This document shows, in pieces, positions 9,345 through 18,273 of a stretch of 64,000 nt of DNA. Location: the NCBI RefSeq assembly GCF_003028575.1, contig NZ_PYUD01000005.1, positions 1-64,000 of the forward strand. Reading direction: 5' to 3'. Origin of the DNA: Halomonas urumqiensis. GTDB lineage: Bacteria; Pseudomonadota; Gammaproteobacteria; Pseudomonadales; Halomonadaceae. The notes beneath the pieces were generated by a model. It ran no database searches, was not told the origin of the DNA, and was given only the letters and a program-made list of their open reading frames with translations. The position numbers and the translations under genes were made by a program. The first letter of the stretch is position 1, and each line of letters begins with the position of its first letter.

Positions 9345-10583
9345 ATGCTGAACTGGGATGAGTTCCACGAAGACGAGAACACCGTAGCCGAGGCGCCGGC
9401 CCAGCCGGCCGCCCCCAAGCCCGCGCCGGCGGCAGCGGAGCCGAGCCAGGTGGCCGAGGCCAGTGGCCAGTATGCCGTGGCCGAGGCCGACCGCCTGGAG
9501 CGCGCCCGCAAGTCGCTGGAAGAGCTCGACGTGGCCGCCGGCCTCGAGGAGCTCGAGATGGGCGCGGCGCGCATCGAAGTCGACGACAAGCAGATGATCA
9601 ATGCGCGCGCCGACCTCAACCAGCTGGTGCCCTTCAAGTACGAGTGGGCCTGGCAGAAGTACCTGGATGGCAGCGCCAACCACTGGATGCCCCAGGAAGT
9701 GAACATGAACGCCGATATCGCGCTGTGGAAGAGCCAGGAAGGCTTGACCGCGGACGAACGGCGGATCGTCGAGCGCAGCCTCGGCTACTTCTCCACCGCC
9801 GACTCGCTGGTCGCCAACAACCTGGTACTGGCGCTGTATCGCCTGATCACCAACCCGGAGTGCCGACAGTACCTGCTGCGCCAGGCCTTCGAGGAAGCCA
9901 TCCACACCCACGCCTACCAGTACTGCGTGGAGTCGCTGAGCATGGACGAGGGCGCGGTATTCAACATGTACCGCGAGGTGCCTTCCGTGGCCGCCAAGTC
10001 CGCCTGGAGCCTCAAGCACACCCAGTCGCTGTCGCGTCCGGACTTCAACACCGGCACCGAGGAGACCGACCGGGAACTGCTGCGCAACCTGGTGGCCTTC
10101 TACTGCGTCACCGAGGGCATCTTCTTCTATTGCGGCTTCAGCCAGATTCTCTCCATGGGGCGCCGCAACAAGATGACCGGCGTGGCCGAGCAGTTCCAGT
10201 ACATCCTGCGCGACGAATCGATGCACCTGAACTTCGGCGTCGACATGATCAACCAGATCAAGATCGAGAACCCCAACCTGTGGACGCCCGAGTTCCAGGA
10301 CGAAGTCACCCAGATGATCCTCGAAGGCACCGAGCTGGAGATCGCCTACGCGCGTGACACCATGCCGCGCGGCGTGCTTGGCATGAACGCCGCGATCATG
10401 GAGGAGTACCTGCACTTCATCTGCAACCGCCGTCTCGCCCAGATCGGCCTCAAGGAGCAGTTCCCGGGCGCCGAGAATCCCTTCCCGTGGATGAGCGAGA
10501 TCATCGACCTGCGCAAGGAGAAGAACTTCTTCGAGACCCGCGTCACCGAGTATCAGGTGGGCGGCGCGCTGAGCTGGGATTGA
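9345..10583 (+). CDS. nrdB: Ribonucleoside-diphosphate reductase class I, beta subunit NrdB
   Basis: The 412-residue small subunit carries the diiron-tyrosyl radical cofactor used by NrdA. Iron ligands and the likely radical tyrosine are seen in [13 protein letters not shown] (Glu, His, Tyr in E-x2-H-x3-Y spacing) and in DESMHLNFG (Glu, His). The first 60 or so residues form an Ala/Pro-rich acidic extension before the conserved core begins near [18 protein letters not shown]. It ends in the usual acidic-hydrophobic tail, which binds NrdA. A GAGGTAAGAG ribosome site precedes the ATG. It is co-directional with nrdA. Confidence 0.95.
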   Translation: MLNWDEFHEDENTVAEAPAQPAAPKPAPAAAEPSQVAEASGQYAVAEADRLERARKSLEELDVAAGLEELEMGAARIEVDDKQMINARADLNQLVPFKYEWAWQKYLDGSANHWMPQEVNMNADIALWKSQEGLTADERRIVERSLGYFSTADSLVANNLVLALYRLITNPECRQYLLRQAFEEAIHTHAYQYCVESLSMDEGAVFNMYREVPSVAAKSAWSLKHTQSLSRPDFNTGTEETDRELLRNLVAFYCVTEGIFFYCGFSQILSMGRRNKMTGVAEQFQYILRDESMHLNFGVDMINQIKIENPNLWTPEFQDEVTQMILEGTELEIAYARDTMPRGVLGMNAAIMEEYLHFICNRRLAQIGLKEQFPGAENPFPWMSEIIDLRKEKNFFETRVTEYQVGGALSWD

Positions 10584-10606
10584 GTGAGAAGCAAGAAAAT
10601 AAAAAA

Positions 10607-10630
10607 CGCCCGACGCGGCAACGTCGGGCG
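10607..10630 (+). terminator. Hairpin after nrdB
   Basis: CGCCCGACG (10607-10615) pairs with CGTCGGGCG (10622-10630) around a six-base loop. An A-rich run precedes the stem, but no T-run follows on the plus strand, so termination for nrdAB would be imperfect. It is the only strong stem before the next gene. Confidence 0.5.
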
Positions 10631-10790
10631 TCTCGGCCAACAGGGTATACGACCACTCCTGATGGCACGGGTAGGCTAGCTGCCTGAACCGGGGCGTATT
10701 TTCCTTTGCAGCATAGCCAGGGTCAAGCTGGTCGCATTCCAACCCTTCCCCAGACCCCTGCAATTGTCGGCTCCACGGAGGACAATCCTA

Positions 10791-11111
10791 ATGAAAGTGG
10801 CTCGACACACATCACCCCGCGACAGCGTGGCATGGCAAACCGCCCTCGATCACGCCCTCGCCGCTCATGGCGGCTCCGATGCCCTGGCGCACTACCCCCA
10901 CGTCGCCCAGGCATTTCCCTCGCCCGCCCCCAACCCCTATACCCGCGAGCATCCACTGCTCGACTACCGTGGGCTCAAGGAATGGGCCAGCTCACGTGGC
11001 TGGCGCGTACGGCCCGCTCCCGAACGTGCCGAGGACAACCAGAAATACAGCCCTCCGGTGCGCTTCACGCGCCTGCCTGACACGCCGAGTCGCGCAAGCG
11101 CCTATCACTGA
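10791..11111 (+). CDS. Conserved-looking hypothetical protein, 106 residues
   Basis: I do not recognise this protein. It starts MKVARHTSPRDSVAWQTALDHAL and is rich in Pro, Arg and His. It has no membrane segment or signal peptide, and no enzyme motif is visible. A GGAGG ribosome site (about 10777) gives good spacing to the ATG at 10791; an in-frame ATG at 10764 has none. GC-rich third positions like its neighbours support it as a real gene. It stands alone between the nrdB hairpin and a palindromic repeat. Confidence 0.6.
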   Translation: MKVARHTSPRDSVAWQTALDHALAAHGGSDALAHYPHVAQAFPSPAPNPYTREHPLLDYRGLKEWASSRGWRVRPAPERAEDNQKYSPPVRFTRLPDTPSRASAYH

Positions 11112-11210
11112 AGGCCGACACCGCCCGGTCATCCGGGTGGTGTCCATTCCCCTCGACAATATTATGCCGCACCGCATCATCAGGTATTGCCAGCCAACCT
11201 AGCGCGCTCT

Positions 11211-11354
11211 GAGAAACGCTGAACAAACCGACGAGCGAGATGAAGCGCAAGGCGCACGGAGCACAGGAACCGGAGCCTATGGGGTATAGGTGAGGATTCC
11301 GCGCACCGCGCAACGCAGCGATTCGCTCGCGTAGACGTTTGTGTAGTGTTTCTC
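11211..11354. repeat. Long imperfect-palindrome repeat, copy A
   Basis: The whole 144-base stretch is a near-palindrome. The left end GAGAAACGCTGAACAAAC (11211-11228) is the approximate inverse of GTTTGTGTAGTGTTTCTC (11337-11354). The middle is a hairpin CCTAT-GGGGT-ATAGG (11276-11290). Its right half is almost identical to 38117-38174, and the same plan with different bases occurs at 63249-63374. It fills the gap between the 106-residue gene and the small gene at 11398. Confidence 0.75.
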
Positions 11355-11397
11355 TAACGTAAGAGATATACGTCCATCGAGTGCCAGGAGGCGTTGA

Positions 11398-11523
11398 ATG
11401 AGCGACGACAGCAACAAGAGCATCATCAAGCGTGTCTATGTGCCGGGTCATGTACGCGACCTACCCAACGGTGAGCGCGTGAAGGTACCCGGGCACTACA
11501 AGGCACCGACGAAGACATCGTGA
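11398..11523 (+). CDS. Small hypothetical protein, 41 residues
   Basis: This short frame (MSDDSNKSIIKRVYVPGHVR and on to KTS) has a strong AGGAGG ribosome site six bases before its ATG. Its TGA overlaps the GTG start of the next gene (GTGA, 11520-11523). The coupling to a DUF3565 gene and the good ribosome site argue that it is translated. It is basic, soluble and Pro/Val-rich in the middle. No function is recognised. Confidence 0.6.
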   Translation: MSDDSNKSIIKRVYVPGHVRDLPNGERVKVPGHYKAPTKTS

Positions 11524-11729
11524 TCGAAAGCCCGATCACCGGCTTTCACCTCGACGAACAATCCCATTGGGTGGCCGAGCTTTCGTGCGGCCACATTCAA
11601 CATGTGCGCCATCAGCCACCCTGGATCGAGCGCCCCTGGGTCACCCATCAAGCCGGGCGCGATTCGATGCTGGGGTTTCGGCTGCGCTGCCTGAAGTGCG
11701 AGCGGGGCGAGCCACGCGATGCCGACTAG
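11520..11729 (+). CDS. DUF3565 family small protein
   Basis: A 69-residue protein with the DUF3565 signature: ITGFHLDEQSHWVAELSCGHIQHVRHQPPW, then RPWV and GRDSMLGFRLRCLKC. The Cys-Gly-His and the final CLKC pair suggest a small metal-binding knuckle, but this is inference and the biochemical role is unknown. The start is a GTG overlapping the stop of the 41-residue gene, so the two are translationally coupled. It is a complete member by length. Confidence 0.75.
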   Translation: MIESPITGFHLDEQSHWVAELSCGHIQHVRHQPPWIERPWVTHQAGRDSMLGFRLRCLKCERGEPRDAD

Positions 11730-11763
11730 CGCTGAAACCATACCGACAAGCGCTGAAACGACA

Positions 11764-11789
11764 TCGGGCAGGCCAACTGGCCTGCCCGA
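11764..11789. terminator. Hairpin between convergent genes
   Basis: TCGGGCAGGCC (11764-11774) pairs perfectly with GGCCTGCCCGA (11779-11789) around AACT. It lies between the DUF3565 gene (plus) and the PLDc_N-like gene (minus). Neither side has a clear T-run, so it may be a bidirectional weak terminator. The bases just before it contain a near-direct repeat of AGCGCTGAAAC. Confidence 0.5.
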
Positions 11790-11831
11790 GAGTGAAGCGT
11801 GCCTCACGCGGACGTGACGAAATGATCGTCG

Positions 11832-12011
11832 CTACCCCTTTGGCCCCAGCAGGAACCAGATGATCAGGCCGATCAGCGGGAAGAACAGCAAGACCAGAAT
11901 CCACAGCAGTTTAGCCAGACCACCCGCTGAACTCTTCGCCACCTTGACGATGGCCCAGATGACGATGATCAGCCAGATCAGGCCCAGCAGGCCACCTACC
12001 TCGATTCCCAT
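11832..12011 (-). CDS. PLDc_N-type small membrane protein
   Basis: A 59-residue protein with two hydrophobic helices (about 5-24 and 33-55) and the ending IGLIIWFLLGPKG. This resembles the phospholipase D N-terminal (PLDc_N) family of stand-alone membrane proteins. No catalytic HKD motif is present, so it is not itself a phospholipase. The start at 12011 follows an AAGGAGAGG ribosome site; longer in-frame extensions lack one. Its role is unknown; relatives are often stress-induced. Confidence 0.7.
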   Translation of the reverse strand: MGIEVGGLLGLIWLIIVIWAIVKVAKSSAGGLAKLLWILVLLFFPLIGLIIWFLLGPKG

Positions 12012-12302
12012 TCGACCTCTCCTTGTCCCGTTGCGGCGAAATGCCGAAAAAACGAGACACCGATCAATGCGACCGGTGTTTCCGACTGCATGGTAAGCAT
12101 AGCGGCGAGGAATTGCACAACACCGATGCGTAGCAATCTGTGAACATTCGGTAACCGGCCCTGGTGGCAATGTCCGCCCTGGCTGTAAACAGGCCGTGGC
12201 GACCGCCCTGCCGCTCTCTCTGGTGCGCGGATTGCATAGGAAGGACGACGGATCGTATCGGGTAGAATGGATCACTCTCATCACTTCCACCAGGAGCCGA
12301 CC

Positions 12303-14120
12303 TTGGCCACCGACCTGCTGCTCAACGCACTGATCTTTCTCGTCGCGGCGGTACTGATCGTGCCAGTGTTCAAGCGCCTGGGGCTTGGCGAGGTGCTGGG
12401 CTATCTCGCGGCAGGCGTGGTCATCGGCCCTTCGGTGCTCGGGCTGGTGGCCGACGCCGAGGCAGTGCTGCAGTTCTCCCAGGTCGGTATCGTCTTCCTG
12501 CTGTTCGTGATCGGCCTCGAGCTGAAGCCGTCACGCTTGCGAGTGATGCGTCGCTCGGTATTCGGCTTCGGCAGCCTGCAGGTGGCGGTGACCACCATAG
12601 TGCTCAGCCTTGCCGCCTGGTGGCTGGGGCTACCGCCCCCGGCGGCCCTGGTGGTCGGCTTCAGCCTCGGGCTGTGCTCCACGCCGCTGGTGCTGCAACT
12701 GCTTGGCGAGCGCAAGGAACTGCAGACCCGCCATGGCCGCCACGCCTTCGCCCTGCTGCTGTTTCAGGATCTCGCGGCGATTCCGGTACTGGCGATCATT
12801 CCCATGCTGGCGGCCGATTCGTTGCTGGCCGATGGCGTGATGCCGCTGGCACGGGGCGTGCTGGTCGCCGCGGCGGCTTTCATCGGCCTGATCGTCGGTG
12901 GGCGCTACCTGCTGCGCCCACTGTTTCACTACGCCGCCGCCACGCGCAGCCGCGAGGTATTCGCCGGGACCGTGCTGCTGGTGGTGATCGGTGCCGCGCT
13001 GTTGATGGAACTGGCCGGGCTGTCGATGGCGCTTGGCGCCTTCATCGCCGGTGTGCTGCTCGCCGACTCGAAGTATCGCCACAATATCGAGGCGGATATA
13101 GAACCCTATCGCGGGCTGCTGCTGGGATTGTTCTTCATGGCGGTGGGCATGATGGCCCAGATCGGCCTGCTGGCCGAAATGCCCGTGACGGTGATCGGGC
13201 TGACCCTGGGACTGGTGGCACTCAAGGCACTTGCGATGCTGCTGGCCGCCCGCCTGCATGGCAGTGGCTGGCGGGACAGCACCAACCTTGCGGTACTACT
13301 CTCCCAGGGCGGCGAATTCGGCTTCGTGCTGCTTTCCGCCGCGGCCACCGCAGCCCTGTTGGACGCTTCGCTGGTCAGCCTGCTGATACTGGTCATCTCG
13401 CTTTCCATGGCCACCACGCCGCTGCTGTTCCAGCTGCACGTGCATGGACTGCGCCGGCTGTTCAAGCGGCCAAGCGCCGCACCGGCCTTCGATACGCCAC
13501 CGGATGACTCGCCGCAGATCATCATCGCCGGCTTCGGGCGCTTCGGGCAGATCATGGGGCGAGCCCTGCAGGGGCTGAAGATTCCCTACACCGTGCTCGA
13601 CATCAATGCCGACCAGGTCGAGGTGGTACGCCGCTACGGCAACCAGGTCTACTACGGCGATGCGGCGCGCATCGATCTGCTCAAGGCCGCCGGCGCCGAC
13701 AAGGCGCGGATACTGGTGGTGGCGGTCGGCGATCCCGAAGCGTCGATGCGCATCGTCGAACAGGTCGGCCGTCAGTTTCCTCACCTCAGGCGATATGCAC
13801 GGGCGCGCAACCGCTACCACGCGCAGCTGTTGATGCGCGCAGGGGTGACGCATATCGTCCGCGAACTGCTGCCGGCAAGCCTCGAGCTGACCCGCGACGC
13901 ATTGATTGGCCTGGGCATCCCCCCGGATCAAGCACAGCACACCATCGATACCTTCCGGCCCCACGATGAGCAGGCGCTGATGCGTCAGCTCGCGGTGTTC
14001 GGCAACGAGAAGAAACAGATCCAGACCATCCAGGACGCGGCCCGCGAGCTCGAAGCGCTTTACGAAGCGGACGAGGATATCACCACGCGGGTCGAGGAAG
14101 CGCCACGGCGTGAGTCGTGA
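12303..14120 (+). CDS. CPA2-family monovalent cation:proton antiporter with TrkA-N domain (KefB/KefC-like)
   Basis: A membrane antiporter that exchanges K+ or Na+ for protons. The N-terminal two thirds (about 1-380) holds 11-13 helices of the Na/H exchanger fold, with FLLFVIGLELKPSRL typical of Kef proteins. A Rossmann TrkA-N domain follows (about 400-520) with IIIAGFGRFGQIMGRAL binding NAD(H). The TTG at 12303 has a CAGGAG ribosome site eight bases before it and gives a normal Kef N-terminus. An ATG at 12267 would add 12 residues (MDHSHHFHQEPT) but lacks a ribosome site. No KefF/KefG-type partner flavoprotein gene adjoins it, so YbaL-like or Na+-specific use is possible. Confidence 0.85.
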   Translation: MATDLLLNALIFLVAAVLIVPVFKRLGLGEVLGYLAAGVVIGPSVLGLVADAEAVLQFSQVGIVFLLFVIGLELKPSRLRVMRRSVFGFGSLQVAVTTIVLSLAAWWLGLPPPAALVVGFSLGLCSTPLVLQLLGERKELQTRHGRHAFALLLFQDLAAIPVLAIIPMLAADSLLADGVMPLARGVLVAAAAFIGLIVGGRYLLRPLFHYAAATRSREVFAGTVLLVVIGAALLMELAGLSMALGAFIAGVLLADSKYRHNIEADIEPYRGLLLGLFFMAVGMMAQIGLLAEMPVTVIGLTLGLVALKALAMLLAARLHGSGWRDSTNLAVLLSQGGEFGFVLLSAAATAALLDASLVSLLILVISLSMATTPLLFQLHVHGLRRLFKRPSAAPAFDTPPDDSPQIIIAGFGRFGQIMGRALQGLKIPYTVLDINADQVEVVRRYGNQVYYGDAARIDLLKAAGADKARILVVAVGDPEASMRIVEQVGRQFPHLRRYARARNRYHAQLLMRAGVTHIVRELLPASLELTRDALIGLGIPPDQAQHTIDTFRPHDEQALMRQLAVFGNEKKQIQTIQDAARELEALYEADEDITTRVEEAPRRES

Positions 14121-14135
14121 GGCGTGGCCAGTGCA

Positions 14136-16448
14136 TCAGTCCAGTTGCCACCAGGCGGGCAGCCGGGTGCGCACCTCGCGCCTGGCGAAGCGATCATCCA
14201 TCAGCACCACCACGCCACTGTCCTCGGGGCCACGGATCACCCGGCCGGCCGCCTGAACCACCTTGATCAACCCAGGAATGCGGTAGGCGTAGTCGTCGCC
14301 CTGCCCGAAGCGTGCCTGCAGCCGCGCCTTGAGCGCCTCATTGAACGAGTCGAAGGGGGGCAGCCCCTGGGTGGCGATGAAGGCGCCGATCAGCCGCGTA
14401 CCCGGCAGGTCGATGCCCTCGGCAAAGGCACCGCCCAGCACCGCGAAGCCAATGCCTTCCCCACCGGGCACGAAGCGTGAAAGGAAAGCGTCTCGCTCCG
14501 CCTCGGGCATCCCACGCCGCTGGTGCCACACGGGAATCGCCGGATACCTCTCGCGCAGTTGCGCCAGGGCGTCTTCGAGGTAGGCGAAGCTGCTGAAGAA
14601 GGCCAGGTAGTTGCCGGGGCGGCGCACATACTGGCTGGCCATTTCGGTGCAGATTGGCTCAAGCGAGGCATGGCGATCGCGCAGCCGGGTGGAAATGTCG
14701 GCGCGGATGCGTACCTCCAGCTGGGCGGCAGCGAACGGCGAATCGACATCGCGCCACACGGTGTCGGCCGGCAAGCCCAGCAGGTCGCGATGATAATGCC
14801 CCGGAGCCAGGGTTGCCGAGAACAGCACACCGCCATGGGCGCGCTGAAAGCGTGGTGCCAGAAAATCCGCCGGCACCAGGTTGCGCAGGCCCAGCACGGC
14901 TCGCCCACGACCCTCACGCTTCAGGTCGCACAGCGAGTGGTCAGCGAAGGACTCCGCCAGCCGCGTGAACGCCAGCGCCTCGAACAGCAGGGTCTGCAGC
15001 GCCTGGCTTGCGCCCTCGGCATGCTCGGCAAGGTAATCGGTAATGGCGCTCACCAGGCCCTGCAGGGCAGCAAGCATCCCGCCCGGCAGCGCCTCGAGAA
15101 TACGGTAGGCCGGGCGCCCCGGCGCCCCCGCCTCGCCAAGTCCGGCATCCTTTACCACCTCCTGCCACTGGCGCGCCAGCCTTGCCAGTGGCCGCTTGAG
15201 TGCAGCGGGGGCCGAGCGCCGCACCAGCGCGAGCTGACGCTGATCGAGCTCGGCGCTGTACATGCCACGGGCGCGCTCCACCAGGTTGTGGGCTTCGTCG
15301 ACCAGCAAACCGACCCGCCACGCGTTGGCGTTTGCCAGGCCATGCAGCAACGCATTGGCATCGAACCAGTGGTTGACGTCACCCACCACCACGTCGCACC
15401 AGCGGGCCAGCTCCTGTCCCAGGTAGTAAGGGCAGACATGCTGCTCACGAGCTACCTCGCGCAGTGCCTCGCGATCCAGCCACCCGCGCTCCACCGCTGC
15501 CTGACGGGCCGCCGGTAACCGGTCATAGAAGCCACGCGCCAGCGGGCATGCCTCGCCATGGCAGGCGGTGCCAGGGAACTCGCAGGCCTTGTCGCGGGCG
15601 ACAAGTTCGAGCACGCGCAAGGACGGCTCGCGCCCGCTGCCCGCCGTGAGAGTGGCAAGCGCATCCAGCGCCAGCCGCCGTCCCGGTGTCTTCATGGTCA
15701 GGAACATGGCGCGGTCGATGCCATGTCGTGGCATGGCGGCCAGCAACGGGAACAGCGTGCCCAGGGTCTTGCCGATGCCGGTGGGCGCCTGGGCCAGCAG
15801 GCAGCGCCCGGTGGCCATGGCCTTGAAGGTCGACTCCGCCAGTTCACGCTGGCCAGGACGGAAACTCGCATGGGGGAACGCAAGCCCGGCCAGCAACCGG
15901 TCGCGCTGCTCGCGATGCCGGGCCTCGCTCTCGGCCCAGGCCAGGAAACGATGGCACTGGTCGTCGAAGAAGACCGCCAAGGTGGTGGCCGCCAGCCGCT
16001 GCTCGAAGCGCGTCTCGCGGCCACTGGCCACGTCCAGATAAACCAGCGCCAGGCGGATGTCCGATACCCCGCGCTCCATGCAGAAGAGCGCACCATAGAC
16101 CTTCACCTGGGCCCAGTGCAGCGCGCGCTGGTTGTCGGCCATGCGCTCGAGGTTGCCGCGGTGAGTCTTGATCTCCTCCAGGCAGTTGGCCGCCGCATCA
16201 TACCCATCGGCACGCCCGCTCACCTGCACGCCACCGTAGCGCCCGCTGAGCGGCAATTCGGTGACATAGCCCTCACCACGCCGCGCGGCGATGCGCGCAT
16301 GGCCGGCGATCCCCTCCTGGGCCGTGGGGGCGGGGGTGAAGCGATGGTCCAGGTCGCCCTGGCGGGCGGTGAAATCGCACAGCGTGCGCACCGCCACGCG
16401 ATAACGCGGCGCTTTCTCGGTAGCGGGGCTTGCGGATTCGGCACTCAT
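14136..16448 (-). CDS. DinG/XPD-type ATP-dependent DNA helicase
   Basis: A 770-residue superfamily 2 helicase of the iron-sulfur (XPD/DinG) class, expected to unwind DNA 5' to 3'. The Walker A motif is APTGIGKT and the DEAH box is VDEAHNLVERARG. Between them, four cysteines (in KACEFPGTACHGEACP and HVCPYY) form the probable 4Fe-4S site. C-terminal motifs include GVLFSATL, a GGAFAEGIDLPG segment and QAAGRVIRG. The ATG at 16448 overlaps the stop of the upstream VRR-NUC gene by four bases (ATGA), so the two are translationally coupled. The pair is likely to act together in interstrand-crosslink or structured-DNA repair. Confidence 0.85.
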   Translation of the reverse strand: MSAESASPATEKAPRYRVAVRTLCDFTARQGDLDHRFTPAPTAQEGIAGHARIAARRGEGYVTELPLSGRYGGVQVSGRADGYDAAANCLEEIKTHRGNLERMADNQRALHWAQVKVYGALFCMERGVSDIRLALVYLDVASGRETRFEQRLAATTLAVFFDDQCHRFLAWAESEARHREQRDRLLAGLAFPHASFRPGQRELAESTFKAMATGRCLLAQAPTGIGKTLGTLFPLLAAMPRHGIDRAMFLTMKTPGRRLALDALATLTAGSGREPSLRVLELVARDKACEFPGTACHGEACPLARGFYDRLPAARQAAVERGWLDREALREVAREQHVCPYYLGQELARWCDVVVGDVNHWFDANALLHGLANANAWRVGLLVDEAHNLVERARGMYSAELDQRQLALVRRSAPAALKRPLARLARQWQEVVKDAGLGEAGAPGRPAYRILEALPGGMLAALQGLVSAITDYLAEHAEGASQALQTLLFEALAFTRLAESFADHSLCDLKREGRGRAVLGLRNLVPADFLAPRFQRAHGGVLFSATLAPGHYHRDLLGLPADTVWRDVDSPFAAAQLEVRIRADISTRLRDRHASLEPICTEMASQYVRRPGNYLAFFSSFAYLEDALAQLRERYPAIPVWHQRRGMPEAERDAFLSRFVPGGEGIGFAVLGGAFAEGIDLPGTRLIGAFIATQGLPPFDSFNEALKARLQARFGQGDDYAYRIPGLIKVVQAAGRVIRGPEDSGVVVLMDDRFARREVRTRLPAWWQLD

Positions 16449-18214
16449 TCCGCGGGCTCGGCGCGAGTCGTTTGCCAGCGCACATGACACACTGCTACCG
16501 GCATACCCTGTGCGTGAAAGAAGGCCAGCCAGCGGCGCTGATTGTCCTGCAGGCGATCGCCGGGGCCCTTTACCTCGATCATGCGATAGCGAGGCTCGCC
16601 GGGTAGTGCCTCGGGAAAGAACTGGATCAGGTCGGGCAACCCGGCGCGGTTGGCCTTGAGATCGCCCAGCAGGCGCTGGAAGCACGCCTTGAGGTGGGCC
16701 GGCGGCAGGCAGTCCAGCGCCAGCTCCAGCAATGCCTCATCGAGCACGCCCCAGTGCACGAAGGGATTGGCGATTCCCTGCTTGAGTCGCCAGGCGCGGC
16801 GGATCACCTGGCCGTGGCTGCCATCATCGAGCCGCGCCAGGCAGGCCTCGAAACGTGTGCGACGCCGCGCCACGAAATCCTCCCTGTAGAGATCCGCCGG
16901 CCCACTGTGGAAGGGATGGAAGAAGGCGCCGGGCAGAGGGACAAACAGCGCCTCCCAGCACAGCAACCCGAACAGCCCCGTGATCAGCGTATTCTCGACG
17001 TAGTGCACCGAGGCTTGCGTGCACTGCAGATGATCACGCACGGCACGTTCCACGCAATGTGCAGGACCATCCAGCGTAAGATCGATGCGCTGGGTCATCG
17101 GCGCATCGGCCACTGGCGAAACCGGCAAACCCAGCCGCCGGGCCAGCCTGGGCAGCAACCGGTCGAGGGCCTGACGTTGCGGCTCATCCTCGAGCCTCTC
17201 GTGGTGCGCAAGCGATAGCGCCAGCCGATGCGCTTCGCGATACCGGCCCAGGCGCTCCAGCAGGCGCAAGAGACGGATCCGCGCCTCGCTGTTGCCGGTG
17301 GCGACGGGTGGCACGCCATGCAGCGCGTGTGTCGCCTTCGCCCTGCCCCACCCAGCCAGTGAATACAGCTCGATGGCTCGCCGGGTATCCCCCTCGCGTT
17401 GCGCCGCTTGCGCCAGCGCAAGGCACAGGCGATGCCGACGGGTGGCAAGCCAGGCGTTTTCGGCCGGTACCTCGGGCAGCTCGGCGGCGAGCTCAGCCAC
17501 TGCCTCGCCGGCCGCCAGGCGCTCGCGCAGACGGTGCATGCGCAGATAGCCATCGACCTCGTCACGGTGTTGAAAGGCACGGGAATCGTCGCTGAAATCA
17601 ACGCGCTCGAAGCGCATCACGCCAAGCTCGCTGAGCACGAATTCCGCCCAGTCCTGACGCAAGTTGCCGAAGAACATCAAGCGCAGCCGGTCGCAGGTCT
17701 CCATCACGCGAAGACGCAACAAGCGCTCGCCACCCAGTTCGCCTGGGGCCTCGGGCCACCAGTCGGCCAACCTGCGCGGCGAGGGGAAACGCTCGGCCAG
17801 CGCTTCGAGAAGTGCCGCCTTGCCGGCACGGGCGAGCCCGTCCGACTTGATCTCGCTGGCCAGCGCCCGGCGCAGCTCGGGCAAGCGCAGCACATGGAAC
17901 AGCTCGTCGAGTGACAGGGCGGGATCGTGATCGACCAGACCCGCTTCGACCAGGGGGCCGAGCGCGTCTGCGGTATCACCGATCTCGGGATAAACGAGCT
18001 TCGAGGTGCGAAAGACCTCTCCTTTGCGCATCACCATGCGCACCAGCAGTGCCTGGGCCGGTTGCGGAAGCGCCCCCAGGGTGTCGATGAAGGCACGCTC
18101 CCCGGCACTGAGCAGATCGGCGTGACGCTCGCTCACGAAACCCAGCACGAAGTGGAAATTGGCCAGGTAATAGAACGGGTCAGCGAGAGACGCGGCAGGT
18201 GATGTACTGGTCAT
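16445..18214 (-). CDS. VRR-NUC domain nuclease, bacterial FAN1-like
   Basis: A 589-residue protein whose C-terminus (about 490-575) is a VRR-NUC PD-(D/E)xK domain: GLPDLIQFFP, then RMIEVKGPGDRLQDNQRRW, giving the Asp, Glu and Lys of the active site. The N-terminal and middle parts (SAP-like and TPR-like segments, with DFSDDSRAFQHRDEVDGYLRM) agree with bacterial FAN1 proteins such as that of Pseudomonas. FAN1 enzymes cut flap structures and DNA near interstrand crosslinks. It is the first gene of a coupled pair with the helicase. The ATG at 18214 is the natural start; no membrane or signal segment is seen. Confidence 0.85.
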   Translation of the reverse strand: MTSTSPAASLADPFYYLANFHFVLGFVSERHADLLSAGERAFIDTLGALPQPAQALLVRMVMRKGEVFRTSKLVYPEIGDTADALGPLVEAGLVDHDPALSLDELFHVLRLPELRRALASEIKSDGLARAGKAALLEALAERFPSPRRLADWWPEAPGELGGERLLRLRVMETCDRLRLMFFGNLRQDWAEFVLSELGVMRFERVDFSDDSRAFQHRDEVDGYLRMHRLRERLAAGEAVAELAAELPEVPAENAWLATRRHRLCLALAQAAQREGDTRRAIELYSLAGWGRAKATHALHGVPPVATGNSEARIRLLRLLERLGRYREAHRLALSLAHHERLEDEPQRQALDRLLPRLARRLGLPVSPVADAPMTQRIDLTLDGPAHCVERAVRDHLQCTQASVHYVENTLITGLFGLLCWEALFVPLPGAFFHPFHSGPADLYREDFVARRRTRFEACLARLDDGSHGQVIRRAWRLKQGIANPFVHWGVLDEALLELALDCLPPAHLKACFQRLLGDLKANRAGLPDLIQFFPEALPGEPRYRMIEVKGPGDRLQDNQRRWLAFFHAQGMPVAVCHVRWQTTRAEPAE

Positions 18215-18273
18215 GCATCCATGATATCAGGCGCGTGCATTCGCCGTCAGCGACGCTGTTCATCGCGCCCGAT

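Noticed and set aside
9270-10763. Minus-strand open frame of about 497 codons opposite nrdB
   Set aside because: It mirrors nrdB codon for codon in a GC-rich background and runs through the intergenic repeat.
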